A program made the translations under genes and the position numbers. Positions 1-11,530 of a stretch of 64,000 nt of DNA are shown here, one piece after another (position 1 is the stretch's first letter; each line of letters opens with the position of its first letter). The DNA lies in contig OX352772.1 of the NCBI GenBank assembly GCA_947095535.1, positions 378,585,643 through 378,649,642 on the forward strand, in the 5' to 3' direction. This DNA comes from Poecilobothrus nobilitatus (lineage: Eukaryota; Arthropoda; Insecta; Diptera; Dolichopodidae). The notes under the pieces are model-generated. The model was not told where the DNA came from, did not search any database, and saw only the letters and a program-made list of their open reading frames with translations.

Positions 1-2106
1 ATAATAAGAGGTTAAATCTTGCATTTTCAAATACATATGATTGAGTGTCGATTAAACTCGCTGATGATGTTGATAATTTTTTTACGAGCTCTGATCATCA
101 TAACGCACTTATTTTCGAGTTCTCCATTTCTATCCCACCCATGGCAAAATCTTACAATAATGAAATTGTATACGATTTTTTTAATGCTGACTATCAAAGT
201 ATTAATTATGCTTTGTCATTAATCACATGGAACGAACTGTTACTACAACAGGATATCAATTTACTAATCTCTATCTTTTACTCAAATCTGTTTCAAATTA
301 TTGATGCCTTTGTTGCTAAAATTCGCAAAAAGCATATGGAGAAAAAGCAAAAGCATTCGCAAAGCATAATAGAATCATGGTTAGATAGTGATCTTAGGAA
401 CTTGAGAAGTCGGCGCAATAAAACATACAAAAAACTTAAACACCATCAAGCACCATGCGATGACTAATTGAATATGTATAAGCAACTTGCTATCGAATTT
501 AAACAAGAAGCCAATGCAGCATATGAAAACTATGTCACGGATATTGGTAACAAACCTAAAAAATTTTTTGATTTTGTTAACACAAAACGGGAATTATTCG
601 GGTGTCCCAATTCAAAGATGTCAATAGACAATGTGGTTTCTGATTGCCCAAAAGAAATTTGTAACTTCTTTTCTGATCATTTTCAACAAGTTTATCGTCC
701 AACAGCACCAGTTACCACTTCGACTAACTGCTTATCTAATAGCTCAAATTTGCTATTTACAGACGTGTATCTTTCTGAAAATGATATTCTTGAAGAAATT
801 TTGAGCCTTGATACAAAAAAGGGTGTTGGTCCGAACTTAATTGCTCCAATCTTTTTACATAATTGCTCTCACAGTCTAATCTTCCCTCTTCATTTTATTT
901 TCAATAAGTCACTTACAATTGGGATTTTCTCACAAAAGTGCAAATCCTCCCATTTAACCCCTATTTTTAAAAAAGGGGTTAGAGCGTCGGTGGAAAATTA
1001 TCGAGGTATAGCAATCCTTTCAACTATATCTAAATTATTTGAAAAAATTGTCGTTGTTAGAATTACTCCTATCATAAATGCAAAACTAAATGAACAACAA
1101 CATGGTTTCAGAAAAGGTCGTTCAACTACAACGAACCTTATGGTTTATACATTTGATATCCTGAATCAAATGGAGAAAGGGTACCAAGTTGATGCAATTT
1201 ACACTGATTTTAGCAAAGCTTTCGATCGTGTAGATCACTTCACTTTGCTATACAAACTATCAACTTTTGGTATTTTGGTTCATTTCTAGAGTGGTTTAAT
1301 TCTTATCTTTCAGAAAGAACTCAAAATGTTAAATTTCATGGTGTATAATCCAACCATCGGGGTCACTTCCGGTGTACCGCAAAGTAGCTATTTAGGCCTG
1401 CTTCTGTTTAATGTTTTTTAATATATGACTACAAAATAGATAATGCAACTCTTAAATGGGTTTTTAGGATTACTGATTTAGGAATTCTCTTGATAATAAA
1501 CTTAATTATAATCTTCACTATGACCTAATAGTTTCAAAGACTAATAAAATGTTAGGTTTCATTAAAAGAAGAGCTAAAGAATTTTGCAACTTAGCTGTAA
1601 CAAAATTTCTTTATTGTTTCCTAGTTCGATTTATCTTAGAATACGGTAACATTGTTTGTTATTCAGCCTTTGCAGTTCATTCCAATATAATCGAATCAGT
1701 TCAACAGCAATTTCTTTTATTTGCATTAAGGAATCAATATAACGCTTTTGATTTTGCTAATCTACCTAGTGACACTACAAGACTTAATTCATTAAACTTA
1801 CTTTCTTTATCCTTACGTAGACAATTATTGTCATCATGTTTTACTTTTGATATTTTGAATAATAGTATTTCTATCCAATCTCTTAATAACAAGTTTAGAC
1901 TTAGCGATAGTGTTAGGCAAACTAGAAATACTAAATTTTTAATGGATTACAAACATAATACAGAGTACGGTAGAAATGACCCTGTCAATAGATGTTGTAG
2001 TACTTTTAACAAAATTAGTTAACTCTATTGTACATCTATCTCCAGAAATACTTTCAAACATATTGTACAACTACATTTTTCCAATTTAATGACCTTAGAC
2101 AACTAA
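1..2106 (+). pseudogene. LINE (Jockey/CR1-like) ORF2 relic, endonuclease end plus reverse transcriptase
   Basis: Degenerate non-LTR retrotransposon entering from the left edge. An open stretch from 45 to 467 carries the end of an AP-type endonuclease (the Ser-Asp-His-His motif at 90-101). The stretch 468-1289 holds the RT fingers and palm: a 'ENYRGIAILSTISKLFEKI' block, 'HGFRKGRST', and the first catalytic Asp in 'YTDFSKAFD' (residue 247). A damaged GVPQ block lies near 1370-1410, then the reading jumps to the 'DLGILLDNKLN'-type region at about 1475. The YADD catalytic block that should lie between is missing. The C-terminal part (1549-2022) is typical of this group. A TAA at 2020-2022 interrupts it, and the same frame continues to a TAA at 2104-2106. 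Several frameshifts and stops make it inactive. The clade is inferred from motif style only. Confidence 0.85.
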
Positions 2107-2660
2107 TTCTTACTTAAGCAAAAAAATTTTTTTTTAATTATGATATAATTTTAACATAACACATTTATTGTATTGCATTATAATACAACTAATCGGTATA
2201 TCTTTTTTATTTAGATCATTTTTTAGTACATTTTATAAATCGTAATTTAATGCTTTTAAGTAATGTTAATAAAAAAAATTCATTTTTTTTTTAATTTTAC
2301 TTCTACGTAATAATAAGATATTTATTTACGTTTAACTTGCTACAAAAGTTAAGACATAAAATGTTAAATTGCTTGTCATTATACATATGTACATATCTGT
2401 ACAGATATCATATTTCATTTTTTTGTTAAATTAAAGTTGTAAATGTAGTTTAAATAAACAAATAATCATAACAATAACAATAATAATAAATTAACTTTTT
2501 TTAAGATTTAAGTTATTATAAATTTAGTTTTTAAGTCATTGTTTTGCTTAATTTTAATTAATAAGCATTAATTTAAGGATTTTTTTTTGTAAAAACTTTG
2601 TTTTGGTTTTGTTTAATAAAATAAAATAAATATTCGCGACGGCTGTCGGAATTTTTTTCG
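2107..2660. other. AT-rich spacer after LINE
   Basis: Homopolymer-rich A/T sequence that may include the LINE 3' UTR. No gene, hairpin or repeat was recognised. Confidence 0.5.
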
Positions 2661-2829
2661 CAATCCATGTATTTAAATGGGACTGCTCACAATGATAGCG
2701 AATATTCCCGGTGGTTTTTTCATTGGCGGCAAAATTAACATAATTTTTAATTTTACCGCCGCGAAGTTTTTTGACATAAGAATAAAATCAATCAAAGTTA
2801 AAATAAGTAAACAAGTGAAAGTGAATTTA

Positions 2830-3565
2830 AATTTTTTAAAAATGAAAATGGAAAAACTTGAACTTGAACCTATCTTGAATAGGGAAGAGGATTGTTTTTC
2901 AACAAAGGCTTTAAAGATATTAAGAAAGACGACGATGAACACTTTTTCAAGTTAACCAAGATGAATATTTCGTCATTCAACTTCTTTCTGAGGTTAATAT
3001 CAAACAAATTGGAGAAACATTTACAACGTAAGCCAATAGATCCGGAAACATGTTTTACCATAACTTTAATCTAAGTTTATAATGACTTTGTCTTTTAAAT
3101 CATGCTTCAATATAAAAACTTTCTTATTAGGTATTTAGGACATGGTTGCAGTCCACAAATGTTGTCGTGTAGTTTTAAAATATCATCCGTTCGTAACAAC
3201 CGTTCGGGAAATTATTTATGAAACTTGCCAGGTAGTATATTCGGAATTGCGGAAAATTGATTTACCGATTCAGAATAAAGATGAGTGTGGGCCCAAAGAG
3301 CTAAAAACCAAAAAAGAAAAGAAAACCAAATTGCAAAATTGTTTTGTTATTCAAATATAAGATTTCCGTATTACTTCGTGGGAGAGGCGTTTCCTTTACA
3401 GAAAAATTTGATGAGACCATATTCAGGGAAGAGGTTATCGAAAGTTCAATCGAGATTTATTACCAAAATTTCAAAAGCTCCTTCCTTTATAAATAATATC
3501 AAAAAATACGTTTGGTATAGTATATTAGCAAACAGGCAATTACTTTTTAAATTTCATATAAAATA
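2830..3565 (+). pseudogene. PIF/Harbinger (HARBI1-like) transposase relic
   Basis: Fragments in three frames read in order like a Harbinger transposase. About 2925-3070 gives 'EHFFKLTKMNISSFNFFL' and 'IDPETCFTITL', the helix-turn-helix region. Then 3130-3260 gives 'YLGHGCSPQMLS' followed, after a frameshift, by 'VREIIYETCQVVYSELRK'. Finally 3360-3470 gives 'FPYYFVGEAFPLQKNLMRPY' and 'SKVQSRFITKISKA', the second half of the catalytic core. About 100 residues including the first catalytic Asp block are missing between them. In the conserved GDEAF motif the Asp is absent (GEAF), so the relic cannot be catalytic. Assignment rests on the order and spelling of these motifs. Confidence 0.78.
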
Positions 3566-3649
3566 TTTTTTGGTTTTGTTTTTTTTTCTAAAATGTTCTT
3601 TGATGGTAGATAGAAGAAAAAAGAGCACCTTTACTGGTGGATAGGGCAG

Positions 3650-5420
3650 AAAAAAGGCTTTTTGATCTTTTTTTCTTGTAATTGAATGTAGCTAAATCGT
3701 TTCTTTTGTCTTTTACATGATTTTTAGATGGCGAATTTTACACACAGCGATATATTGTAACCCAGACAATATATAGATAAAATAATATCGGCAACTAACC
3801 AATACTTAACCAATTTTTTGATGTTACGCCAGGATGAGATGGCCTCAATCATGGGTCAATCATGAAAGTTTTGTGAGTTAAGACTTTTTTCTTCCGAAAA
3901 GTCTTTTATAAAAAGTCACGCAATCATGAAATTCTTATGAATTAAAAAGAAATGACTTTGCTTTGTATGGAAAATTTTTGGTGTCAAAAACATAAAGTGC
4001 ATTATCTTTTTGAAAACTAGAGGCCCCTGTTAATGTGTTATTAAATCTTATATTGCATTCAAATTCATATAATCGACAGCTGCAGTTTAGACAAATACAA
4101 TTTATAGAAAAACGACAATTCGTACCTAACATAGGATAAATTGTTCATTTACAAACATATGTACTTATTAAAAATTTATGAAAAATCAAATGTTAAACAA
4201 AATATTAGCATAAACAACCCCTCATCCTTTTTACTACGGATTTGTTTATTTATAGTTTTTTTATTTGGTTTTGTGGATCCTTTAAATCTTTAGACAAATG
4301 CGGAAAAAATAACATATATACATATACGTTTTCATTTTGCACCCACAAACAAAATAAAAAAGTACTAAAACGAAATGTAATTTTTTAAAAAATATTGCTG
4401 TCAAAATTTTCAAATCAATACTACTTTCTTTTGTTTTTCAAATTTTTGTTTAATAAAATCTGCAAAATTCTGTAAAATTTTAAAACTTAAAAGTATTCAT
4501 ATTGAAACGGAGTTAAGAAACAAAAAAACAAAATAGAAAGAGCTGATCTTATGTACATAATTTATCTGTCATTTGTCAATTAGAATTTACTATTATTGTT
4601 ATTATGCTCCACCAGAAATTGCACTCTTATAACTCATTCCTTATATGACTTAAAAATTGAAAAATGTACATAATATATTGTTTTTCTTAACTACGTGTAT
4701 ATTATGTATAATATGTATTTATTTTCTGAGATTTCGTTTAAAGATTTGCCAAAAAAAATTATTTGTTTTGAAATTATTTGAATTTTTCATTTCAAAATAA
4801 TTTTTTGAAGTAAAGAAATTTATAAATACAAAAAGAAGTTTTATTGTATAAAATTAAATTCTAAATAAGAAAAATTTATTCTCAGTTTCTGTTATAATTC
4901 TGAACGCATTACGCATTTCGTGTAAAATTAAATGATGTACTTATATAATTTATATGTTATAAAATGTAAAGTATTATTGTCCAGTTAAGTACAAAAATTT
5001 AAAATAATAGGAAAAAGTAGCTTTGTGGCATAGTAATTAGATACATACATACTAAAGATGTGCAAGGATACAATAGTTTTCTCTCTATTGCTATACTCGC
5101 TATACTATACAAGTAATTCACCACACTCAATCAAGAAAGAGTACAGTAAAAGCTATACTCGATTGTAAACAAATATGTATTCAACTCTATTTGTTTGTAT
5201 CAAATTAATGCGTATTAAGTTTGATCTCGTAAAAGATTTGATGTTTAGAAAATCAAAAACGAGTACTCGAAATATGATCAATATACACTGAGTATAGCAG
5301 GTACTCAAATGAAAAATTATACAGAGCTTAGAATATTATATTATAGAATTTATATTAAAAATATTATATGTAATATTATATCTATTATGTTTTTGCTTAT
5401 GTATCTAAATCTATTTTATT
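3650..5420. other. AT-rich intergenic sequence
   Basis: No coding region was supported. It contains a short dispersed repeat at 3,860-3,890 that recurs inverted at 24,565-24,594. A patch around 5,090-5,300 is rich in TATACTCG/GAGTATA words in both orientations. The rest is A/T homopolymers. Confidence 0.45.
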
Positions 5421-6056
5421 ATTTATTATTTTTATTATTTATTATTTTTTAATATGTAGGCAACAGTTATATTTATATGAATGGACGGTAAACATAAACG
5501 AACAAAAAAAAATTTTATGTATGCATATGAATGGACGGTTAACATAAACGAACAAAAAAAAAATTCAGAATGTTCTATAGCTAATAATTTCTATTTTTGA
5601 AATAGAAAATAATACTGGAAAAAAATAAAAACGAATAGAAAAAAAAGAAAGAAAAAATGTTACTTTGATTGTTTTTAAATATTTTTAAAGGCTATTTCTT
5701 ATGGATATGTGCAGATCTGATATTTACCCACATAACAGATAGAAAAAAAGGACTATTAAAATGTTATGATTTTAAAAGAAAGAAACATACGTTTGATATT
5801 TCTGTACATAACAGATAAAACAAAAAAATATTAAAATGTTATGTTATGAAAAGAAAGAAAAAACAAAGCAGTGTATGAATCAAAGTTTTTAAAAGGACGC
5901 ATTTTAAGTGGGAATAAAGAACATTATAAAATTGCAATATTATATGCTTTTATATTAACTCGTCGCTGTCGGTTTATTTTTTTATTTATTTATTTATTTA
6001 TTTGTCATTCTGTCACGCTTTTTATTATATTCGTAATCTGTTAGCAACATTTGTAA

Positions 6057-6144
6057 GTGTAGTATGGTGCAGAGGATAATGTACAGGTTTCAAAAGTGGG
6101 GATCATGTTGTTCGAATCCAGTTCACATGCAACATTTTTTTTTT
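6057..6144 (+). repeat. tRNA-like Pol III module (copy 1)
   Basis: A box-A-like TGGTGCAGAGG at 6,065-6,075 and a box-B-like GTTCGAATCC at 6,110-6,119 lie 45 bases apart, followed by a run of ten T at 6,135-6,144 that could terminate Pol III. The T-arm and acceptor stem do not pair well, so this is not a working tRNA. It resembles the head of a tRNA-derived SINE. The same module recurs at 8,144, 10,235 and, inverted, at 55,322. Confidence 0.65.
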
Positions 6145-6441
6145 AACTATCTATTCATCAAAATTTTTTGAATAAAATATGTATACATTTTTGTATATAT
6201 CAATTTAAAACTTACATTTTTATCTCTTATTCATGCATACAAACATACGCATTATATTTTTGATCTTTCCTGGTGTTTTGTATTAGCATAATTAGCAAAA
6301 CACAATCCATACATACAATATTTTTATGTATGTTGCTAAGTTATTTTGTTTACAACATTTACGAAAAAACGTTCAGCTAAAATTATTTAAAAAAGAGGTT
6401 TGATTTTTAAATAGTACATAGATTTTTAAAAGTACATATTC

Positions 6442-6724
6442 ATAAGTTACAAGAAGCCGTCGTATCTTGCGAACCAGAAGTCGGACCGATGTGATTAAAA
6501 AAACCTAGTCCTCGGTTCTATAATAGAAAATAAAAATAAAATGAGAAATGTACCAAATGTGGCATCTTATTTTTTGGGGGCGATTTTTATGGGCGGGCTT
6601 AGGGTCGAACTTTTTTATATTTTTTTTTTATATTTTAATTCTACAACAAAATCAGGGAGTACCTTTTTAAATCATGTCGGTTCGACTTCTAATTTGCAAG
6701 ATACGGAGGCTTCTTGCAACTTAT
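6442..6724. mobile_element. MITE with about 50 bp terminal inverted repeats
   Basis: The segment begins ATAAGTTACAAGAAGCC and ends with its imperfect reverse complement GGCTTCTTGCAACTTAT. The similarity continues inward for about 50 bp, through AGAAGTCGGACCGAT on one side and ATCATGTCGGTTCGACTTC on the other. Internal sequence is non-coding. No clear target-site duplication can be separated from the ATAAGTT ends. A diverged relative lies at 23,938-24,185. Confidence 0.7.
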
Positions 6725-6898
6725 AACTATGTATGTACTCCGAAGCTAGTTCAATATATAAAACAAAAAAACAATTTTTTAATTTGCAAAATATACTAAA
6801 CAAAAACAACATTCACTAAAATACTAATTTATTTTTAATTATACATACATACTTCCTTTCCACTCTACCCATTCTTATATCTTTATTTAAACTTAGAT

Positions 6899-7403
6899 TT
6901 AACTAAAAACTAAAATAAAATAAATAAAAAAAAAGTTTTAAAAAAACAGCTTTTTTGAACTAAAAAGTAGAAAATAAATTTTTAATAGCAAATTTTTCTG
7001 TAATTTTCTAAACTATATTGTTACAATCGAGATTTCTTTGAAAAAGTTTATTTCAATATGTCAAATATATATATAAATATAAGTATACATAAGTTTTAAA
7101 GTCTGTGAAATTAATATAAAAGCTGGAGGCAAAATTTAAAAATATAAGTTTATAGTTATGCGTTTGTTGCCTCCAGCTTTTATTTTAATTTCACAGACTT
7201 TAAAACTTATATACACTTATATTTATATATATATATTTGACATATTGAAATAAACTTTTTCAAAGAAATCTCGATTGTAACAATATAGTTTAGAAAATTA
7301 CAGAAAAATTTGCTATTAAAAATTTATTTTCTACTTTTTAGTTCAAAAAAGCTGTTTTTAAAAAAATTTTTTTTTATTTATTTTATTTTATTCTTTTTAG
7401 TAA
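6899..7403. repeat. Long palindrome, arms about 235 bp
   Basis: The left arm (6,899-7,132) and right arm (7,167-7,403) are imperfect reverse complements around a 34 bp centre. Both arms carry TTGTTACAATCGAGATTTC or its complement and AGCTGGAGGCAA / TTGCCTCCAGCT next to the centre. No gene lies inside. The right arm, extended outward, is found again inverted at 13,435-13,690 and 16,410-16,665 as an unpaired single arm. The palindrome therefore arose by inverted duplication of one block. Confidence 0.88.
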
Positions 7404-8143
7404 CGACAAATATACGTATTAAATTGATATTTTTTTTTTCCTTGTTTAATTTTGAATTTTTACAGTAACACAGTCACACCAAATTTCCAAATTCCCAACT
7501 ATTATTATTTAGTTGATTTATCGATTTATTATTTTTTAATATGTAGGCAACAGTTATATTTATATGAATGGACGGTAAACATAAACGAACAAAAAAAAAT
7601 TTTATGTATGCATATGAATGGACGGTTAACATAAACGAACAAAAAAAAAATTCAGAATGTTCTATAGCTAATAATTTCTATTTTTGAAATAGAAAATAAT
7701 ACTGGAAAAAAATAAAAACGAATAGAAAAAAAAGAAAGAAAAAATGTTACTTTGATTGTTTTTAAACATTTTTAAAGGCTATTTCTTATGGATATGTGCA
7801 GATCTGATATTTACCCACATAACAGATAGAAAAAAAGAACTATTAAAATGTTATGATTTTAAAAGAAAGAAACATACGTTTGATATTTCTGTACATAACA
7901 GATAAAACAAAAAAATATTAAAATGTTATGTTATGAAAAGAAAGAAAAAACAAAGCAGTGTATGAATCAAAGTTTTTAAAAGGACGCATTTTAAGTGGGA
8001 ATAAAGAACATTATAAAATTGCAATATTATATGCTTTTATATTAACTCGTCGCTGTCGGTTTATTTTTTTATTTATTTATTTATTTATTTGTCATTCTGT
8101 CACGCTTTTTATTATATTCGTAATCTGTTAGCAACATTTGTAA

Positions 8144-8231
8144 GTGTAGTATGGTGCAGAGGATAATGTACAGGTTTCAAAAGTGGGGATCATGTTGTTC
8201 GAATCCAGTTCACATGCAACATTTTTTTTTT
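8144..8231 (+). repeat. tRNA-like Pol III module (copy 2)
   Basis: Second copy of the A-box, B-box and T-run module, displaced 2,087 bp from the first with no change in the boxes. Confidence 0.65.
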
Positions 8232-8528
8232 AACTATCTATTCATCAAAATTTTTTGAATAAAATATGTATACATTTTTGTATATATCAATTTAAAACTT
8301 ACATTTTTATCTCTTATTCATGCATACAAACATACGCATTATATTTTTGATCTTTCCTGGTGTTTTGTATTAGCATAATTAGCAAAACACAATCCATACA
8401 TACAATATTTTTATGTATGTTGCTAAGTTATTTTGTTTACAACATTTACGAAAAAACGTTCAGCTAAAATTATTTAAAAAAGAGGTTTGATTTTTAAATA
8501 GTACATAGATTTTTAAAAGTACATATTC

Positions 8529-8811
8529 ATAAGTTACAAGAAGCCGTCGTATCTTGCGAACCAGAAGTCGGACCGATGTGATTAAAAAAACCTAGTCCTC
8601 GGTTCTATAATAGAAAATAAAAATAAAATGAGAAATGTACCAAATGTGGCATCTTATTTTTTGGGGGCGATTTTTATGGGCGGGCTTAGGGTCGAACTTT
8701 TTTATATTTTTTTTTTATATTTTAATTCTACAACAAAATCAGGGAGTACCTTTTTAAATCATGTCGGTTCGACTTCTAATTTGCAAGATACGGAGGCTTC
8801 TTGCAACTTAT
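8529..8811. mobile_element. MITE, second array copy
   Basis: Carried by tandem duplication, 2,087 bp from the first copy with essentially the same sequence. It is therefore not an independent insertion. Confidence 0.7.
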
Positions 8812-8985
8812 AACTATGTATGTACTCCGAAGCTAGTTCAATATATAAAACAAAAAAACAATTTTTTAATTTGCAAAATATACTAAACAAAAACAACATT
8901 CACTAAAATACTAATTTATTTTTAATTATACATACATACTTCCTTTCCACTCTACCCATTCTTATATCTTTATTTAAACTTAGAT

Positions 8986-9494
8986 TTAACTAAAAACTAA
9001 AATAAAATAAATAAAAAAAAAGGTTTAAAAAAACAGCTTTTTTGAACTAAAAAGTAGAAAATAAATTTTTAATAGCAAATTTTTCTGTAATTTTCTAAAC
9101 TATATTGTTACAATCGAGATTTCTTTGAAAAAGTTTATTTCAATATGTCAAATATATATATAAATATAAGTATACATAAGTTTTAAAGTCTGTGAAATTA
9201 ATATAAAAGCTGGAGGCAAAATTTAAAAATATAAGTTTATAGTTATGCGTTTGTTGCCTCCAGCTTTTATTTTAATTTCACAGACTTTAAAACTTATATA
9301 CACTTATATTTATATATATATATATATTTGACATATTGAAATAAACTTTTTCAAAGAAATCTCGATTGGAACAATATAGTTTAGAAAATTACAGAAAAAT
9401 TTGCTATTAAAAATTTATTTTCTACTTTTTAGTTCAAAAAAGCTGTTTTTAAAAAAATTTTTTTTTATTTATTTTATTTTATTCTTTTTAGTAA
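8986..9494. repeat. Long palindrome, second array copy
   Basis: Array copy of the preceding palindrome; the TA-rich part of the right arm is four bases longer. Confidence 0.88.
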
Positions 9495-10234
9495 CGACAA
9501 ATATACGTATTAAATTGATATTTTTTTTTTTCTTGATTAATTTTGAATTTTTACAGTAACACAGTCACACCAAATTTCCAAATTCCCAACTATTATTATT
9601 TAGTTGATTTATCGATTTATTATTTTTTAATATGTAGGCAACAGTTATATTTATATGAATGGACGGTAAACATAAACGAACAAAAAAAAATTTTATGTAT
9701 GCATATGAATGGACGGTTAACATAAACGAACAAAAAAAAAATTCAGAATGTTCTATAGCTAATAATTTCTATTTTTGAAATAGAAAATAATACTGGAAAA
9801 AAATAAAAACGAATAGAAAAAAAAGAAAGAAAAAATGTTACTTTGATTGTTTTTAAATATTTTTAAAGGCTATTTCTTATGGATATGTGCAGATCTGATA
9901 TTTACCCACATAACAGATAGAAAAAAAGAACTATTAAAATGTTATGATTTTAAAAGAAAGAAACATACGTTTGATATTTCTGTACATAACAGATAAAACA
10001 AAAAAATATTAAAATGTTATGTTATGAAAAGAAAGAAAAAACAAAGCAGTGTATGAATCAAAGTTTTTAAAAGGACGCATTTTAAGTGGGAATAAAGAAC
10101 ATTATAAAATTGCAATATTATATGCTTTTATATTAACTCGTCGCTGTCGGTTTATTTTTTTATTTATTTATTTATTTATTTGTCATTCTGTCACGCTTTT
10201 TATTATATTCGTAATCTGTTAGCAACATTTGTAA

Positions 10235-10321
10235 GTGTAGTATGGTGCAGAGGATAATGTACAGGTTTCAAAAGTGGGGATCATGTTGTTCGAATCCAGT
10301 TCACATGCAACATTTTTTTTT
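10235..10321 (+). repeat. tRNA-like Pol III module (copy 3)
   Basis: Third copy in the truncated last array unit; the boxes are unchanged and the T-run is slightly shorter. Confidence 0.65.
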
Positions 10322-10537
10322 AACTATCTATTCATCAAAATTTTTTGAATAAAATATGTATACATTTTTGTATATATCAATTTAAAACTTACATTTTTAT
10401 CTCTTATTCATGCATACAAACATACGCATTATATTTTTGATCTTTCCTGGTGTTTTGTATTAGCATAATTAGCAAAACACAATCCATACATACAATATTT
10501 TTATGTATGTTGCTAAGTTATTTTGTTTACAACATTT

Positions 10538-11077
10538 GTTTAGTATTTAAATCAAAATATTTGCTGTCAACATTCTTTAATGCATATTGAATATACATGG
10601 TTAAAAATTAAGATTTTATGTTCGTAATATGTTCATTAAATATTTAAGTGTTGTATAGTGCAGAGGAGAGTGTAGAGGTTTTGAAAGTAAGAGTGATTTG
10701 GTTCGAATCCAATTCGTGTACGTACATTTTTTTTTTTTTGTTAACTGTATTCATCAACATTTTTTTAATAAAATTTTATGTATAATATACACATATTATT
10801 TGATCTTTCCTCCTATAATAATTTAGTTCAATACAATCTTGATGTGTACATTTGTTTTGTATTAGGATTTAGCAAAACACAAAATATATAGGTACAATAT
10901 TTTTATGTTGCTAAATTATTTTGTTTTAAAACATTTGTTTAGGATTTAAATCAGAATATTTGTTGTCAACATTCTTTATTGCATATTGAATATGCATGTC
11001 GTTAAAAATTAATGTTTTATGTGTTTTATTTAGGAACATTTATTATGTATATTGTGTATATAGATATACAAATAAAA
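10538..11077. repeat. Diverged repeats with a second tRNA-like module
   Basis: Positions 10,656-10,666 (TAGTGCAGAGG) and 10,700-10,710 (GGTTCGAATCC) form a box A/box B pair with a partly pairable T-stem and a long T-run to 10,739. Flanking blocks (TTGATCTTTCCT, AGCAAAACACA, CAATATTTTTATG, ATTATTTTGTTT, CAACATTCTTTA) appear once before and once after this module. The block is thus a diverged repeat of the end of the 2.09 kb array unit. Confidence 0.6.
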
Positions 11078-11284
11078 TTTTATTCAAAATAATTCCAATT
11101 GCCAAATTCAAACTACATACATACATAATATTATTTTTGTACATAGAAAAGAATATAAAAAGTAAAGATCATTACAAAATTATGCTTTTGCGCATTACGC
11201 ATTACGATTTACAAACAAAATTTTGTCAATACAAAAAATTAAAACTACGTATGTAAATATGTACGTACGTATGTACATAATATT

Positions 11285-11530
11285 TATTTATTTATTTATA
11301 TTCAGGTACCGTGGTACATAAATGTGCCAGGTAGCTATAACCCTTGTTTCCTGGTAGGAATGTGTACGTGATATAATGATATATTATAAAGTATTTACAT
11401 ATTGCGATATATGAATATTTTTTTTTTTTTTTATATTATAATTATTGTACCCAGCCGGGAATCGAACCCGAGACCTCTCATTCCCTTATGAATGAGAAGC
11501 GGTGCGTCAACCACTGCACCAATGGCTGAA
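11285..11530 (-). mobile_element. tRNA-derived SINE, family 2
   Basis: On the minus strand the head starts at about 11,530 with CAGCCATTGGTGCAGTGG (box A) and has a good T-arm TCGGGTTCGATTCCCGG (box B) ending near 11,450. The acceptor stem pairs only in part. A body of about 160 bp follows, ending in an AAAT-repeat tail near 11,285. An ACATAATATT word at both sides is a likely target-site duplication. It was carried into copy B at 14,308-14,552 and occurs inverted at 54,013-54,270. Confidence 0.8.

Larger units (their letters stand above)
5430..10537. repeat. Tandem array of a 2.09 kb unit, about 2.4 copies
   Basis: The same sequence begins at about 5,430, 7,517 and 9,608. The spacing measured at a common word is 2,087 bp (5,461 to 7,548) and 2,091 bp (7,548 to 9,639). 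Copies differ by scattered single bases and a small TA-repeat length change. The third copy stops after about 930 bp, near 10,537. Each full unit holds, in order: two short direct repeats of an ATGAATGGACGGT word, a tRNA-like A/B-box segment with a T-run, a 283 bp MITE and a long palindrome. The short open frames inside (61 and 60 codons) are carried along with the repeat and look non-coding. Confidence 0.95.

Noticed and set aside
5040..5330. Regulatory cluster of TATACTCG words
   Set aside because: Short words in AT-rich DNA without clear spacing or symmetry; could be chance or a decayed repeat.
6541..6726. 61-codon open frame conserved in two copies
   Set aside because: It lies over the MITE and its inverted repeat; conservation comes from the tandem duplication.
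11450..11530. Functional tRNA gene on the minus strand
   Set aside because: Acceptor stem has three mismatches, and the sequence is followed by a SINE body with tail and target duplication.
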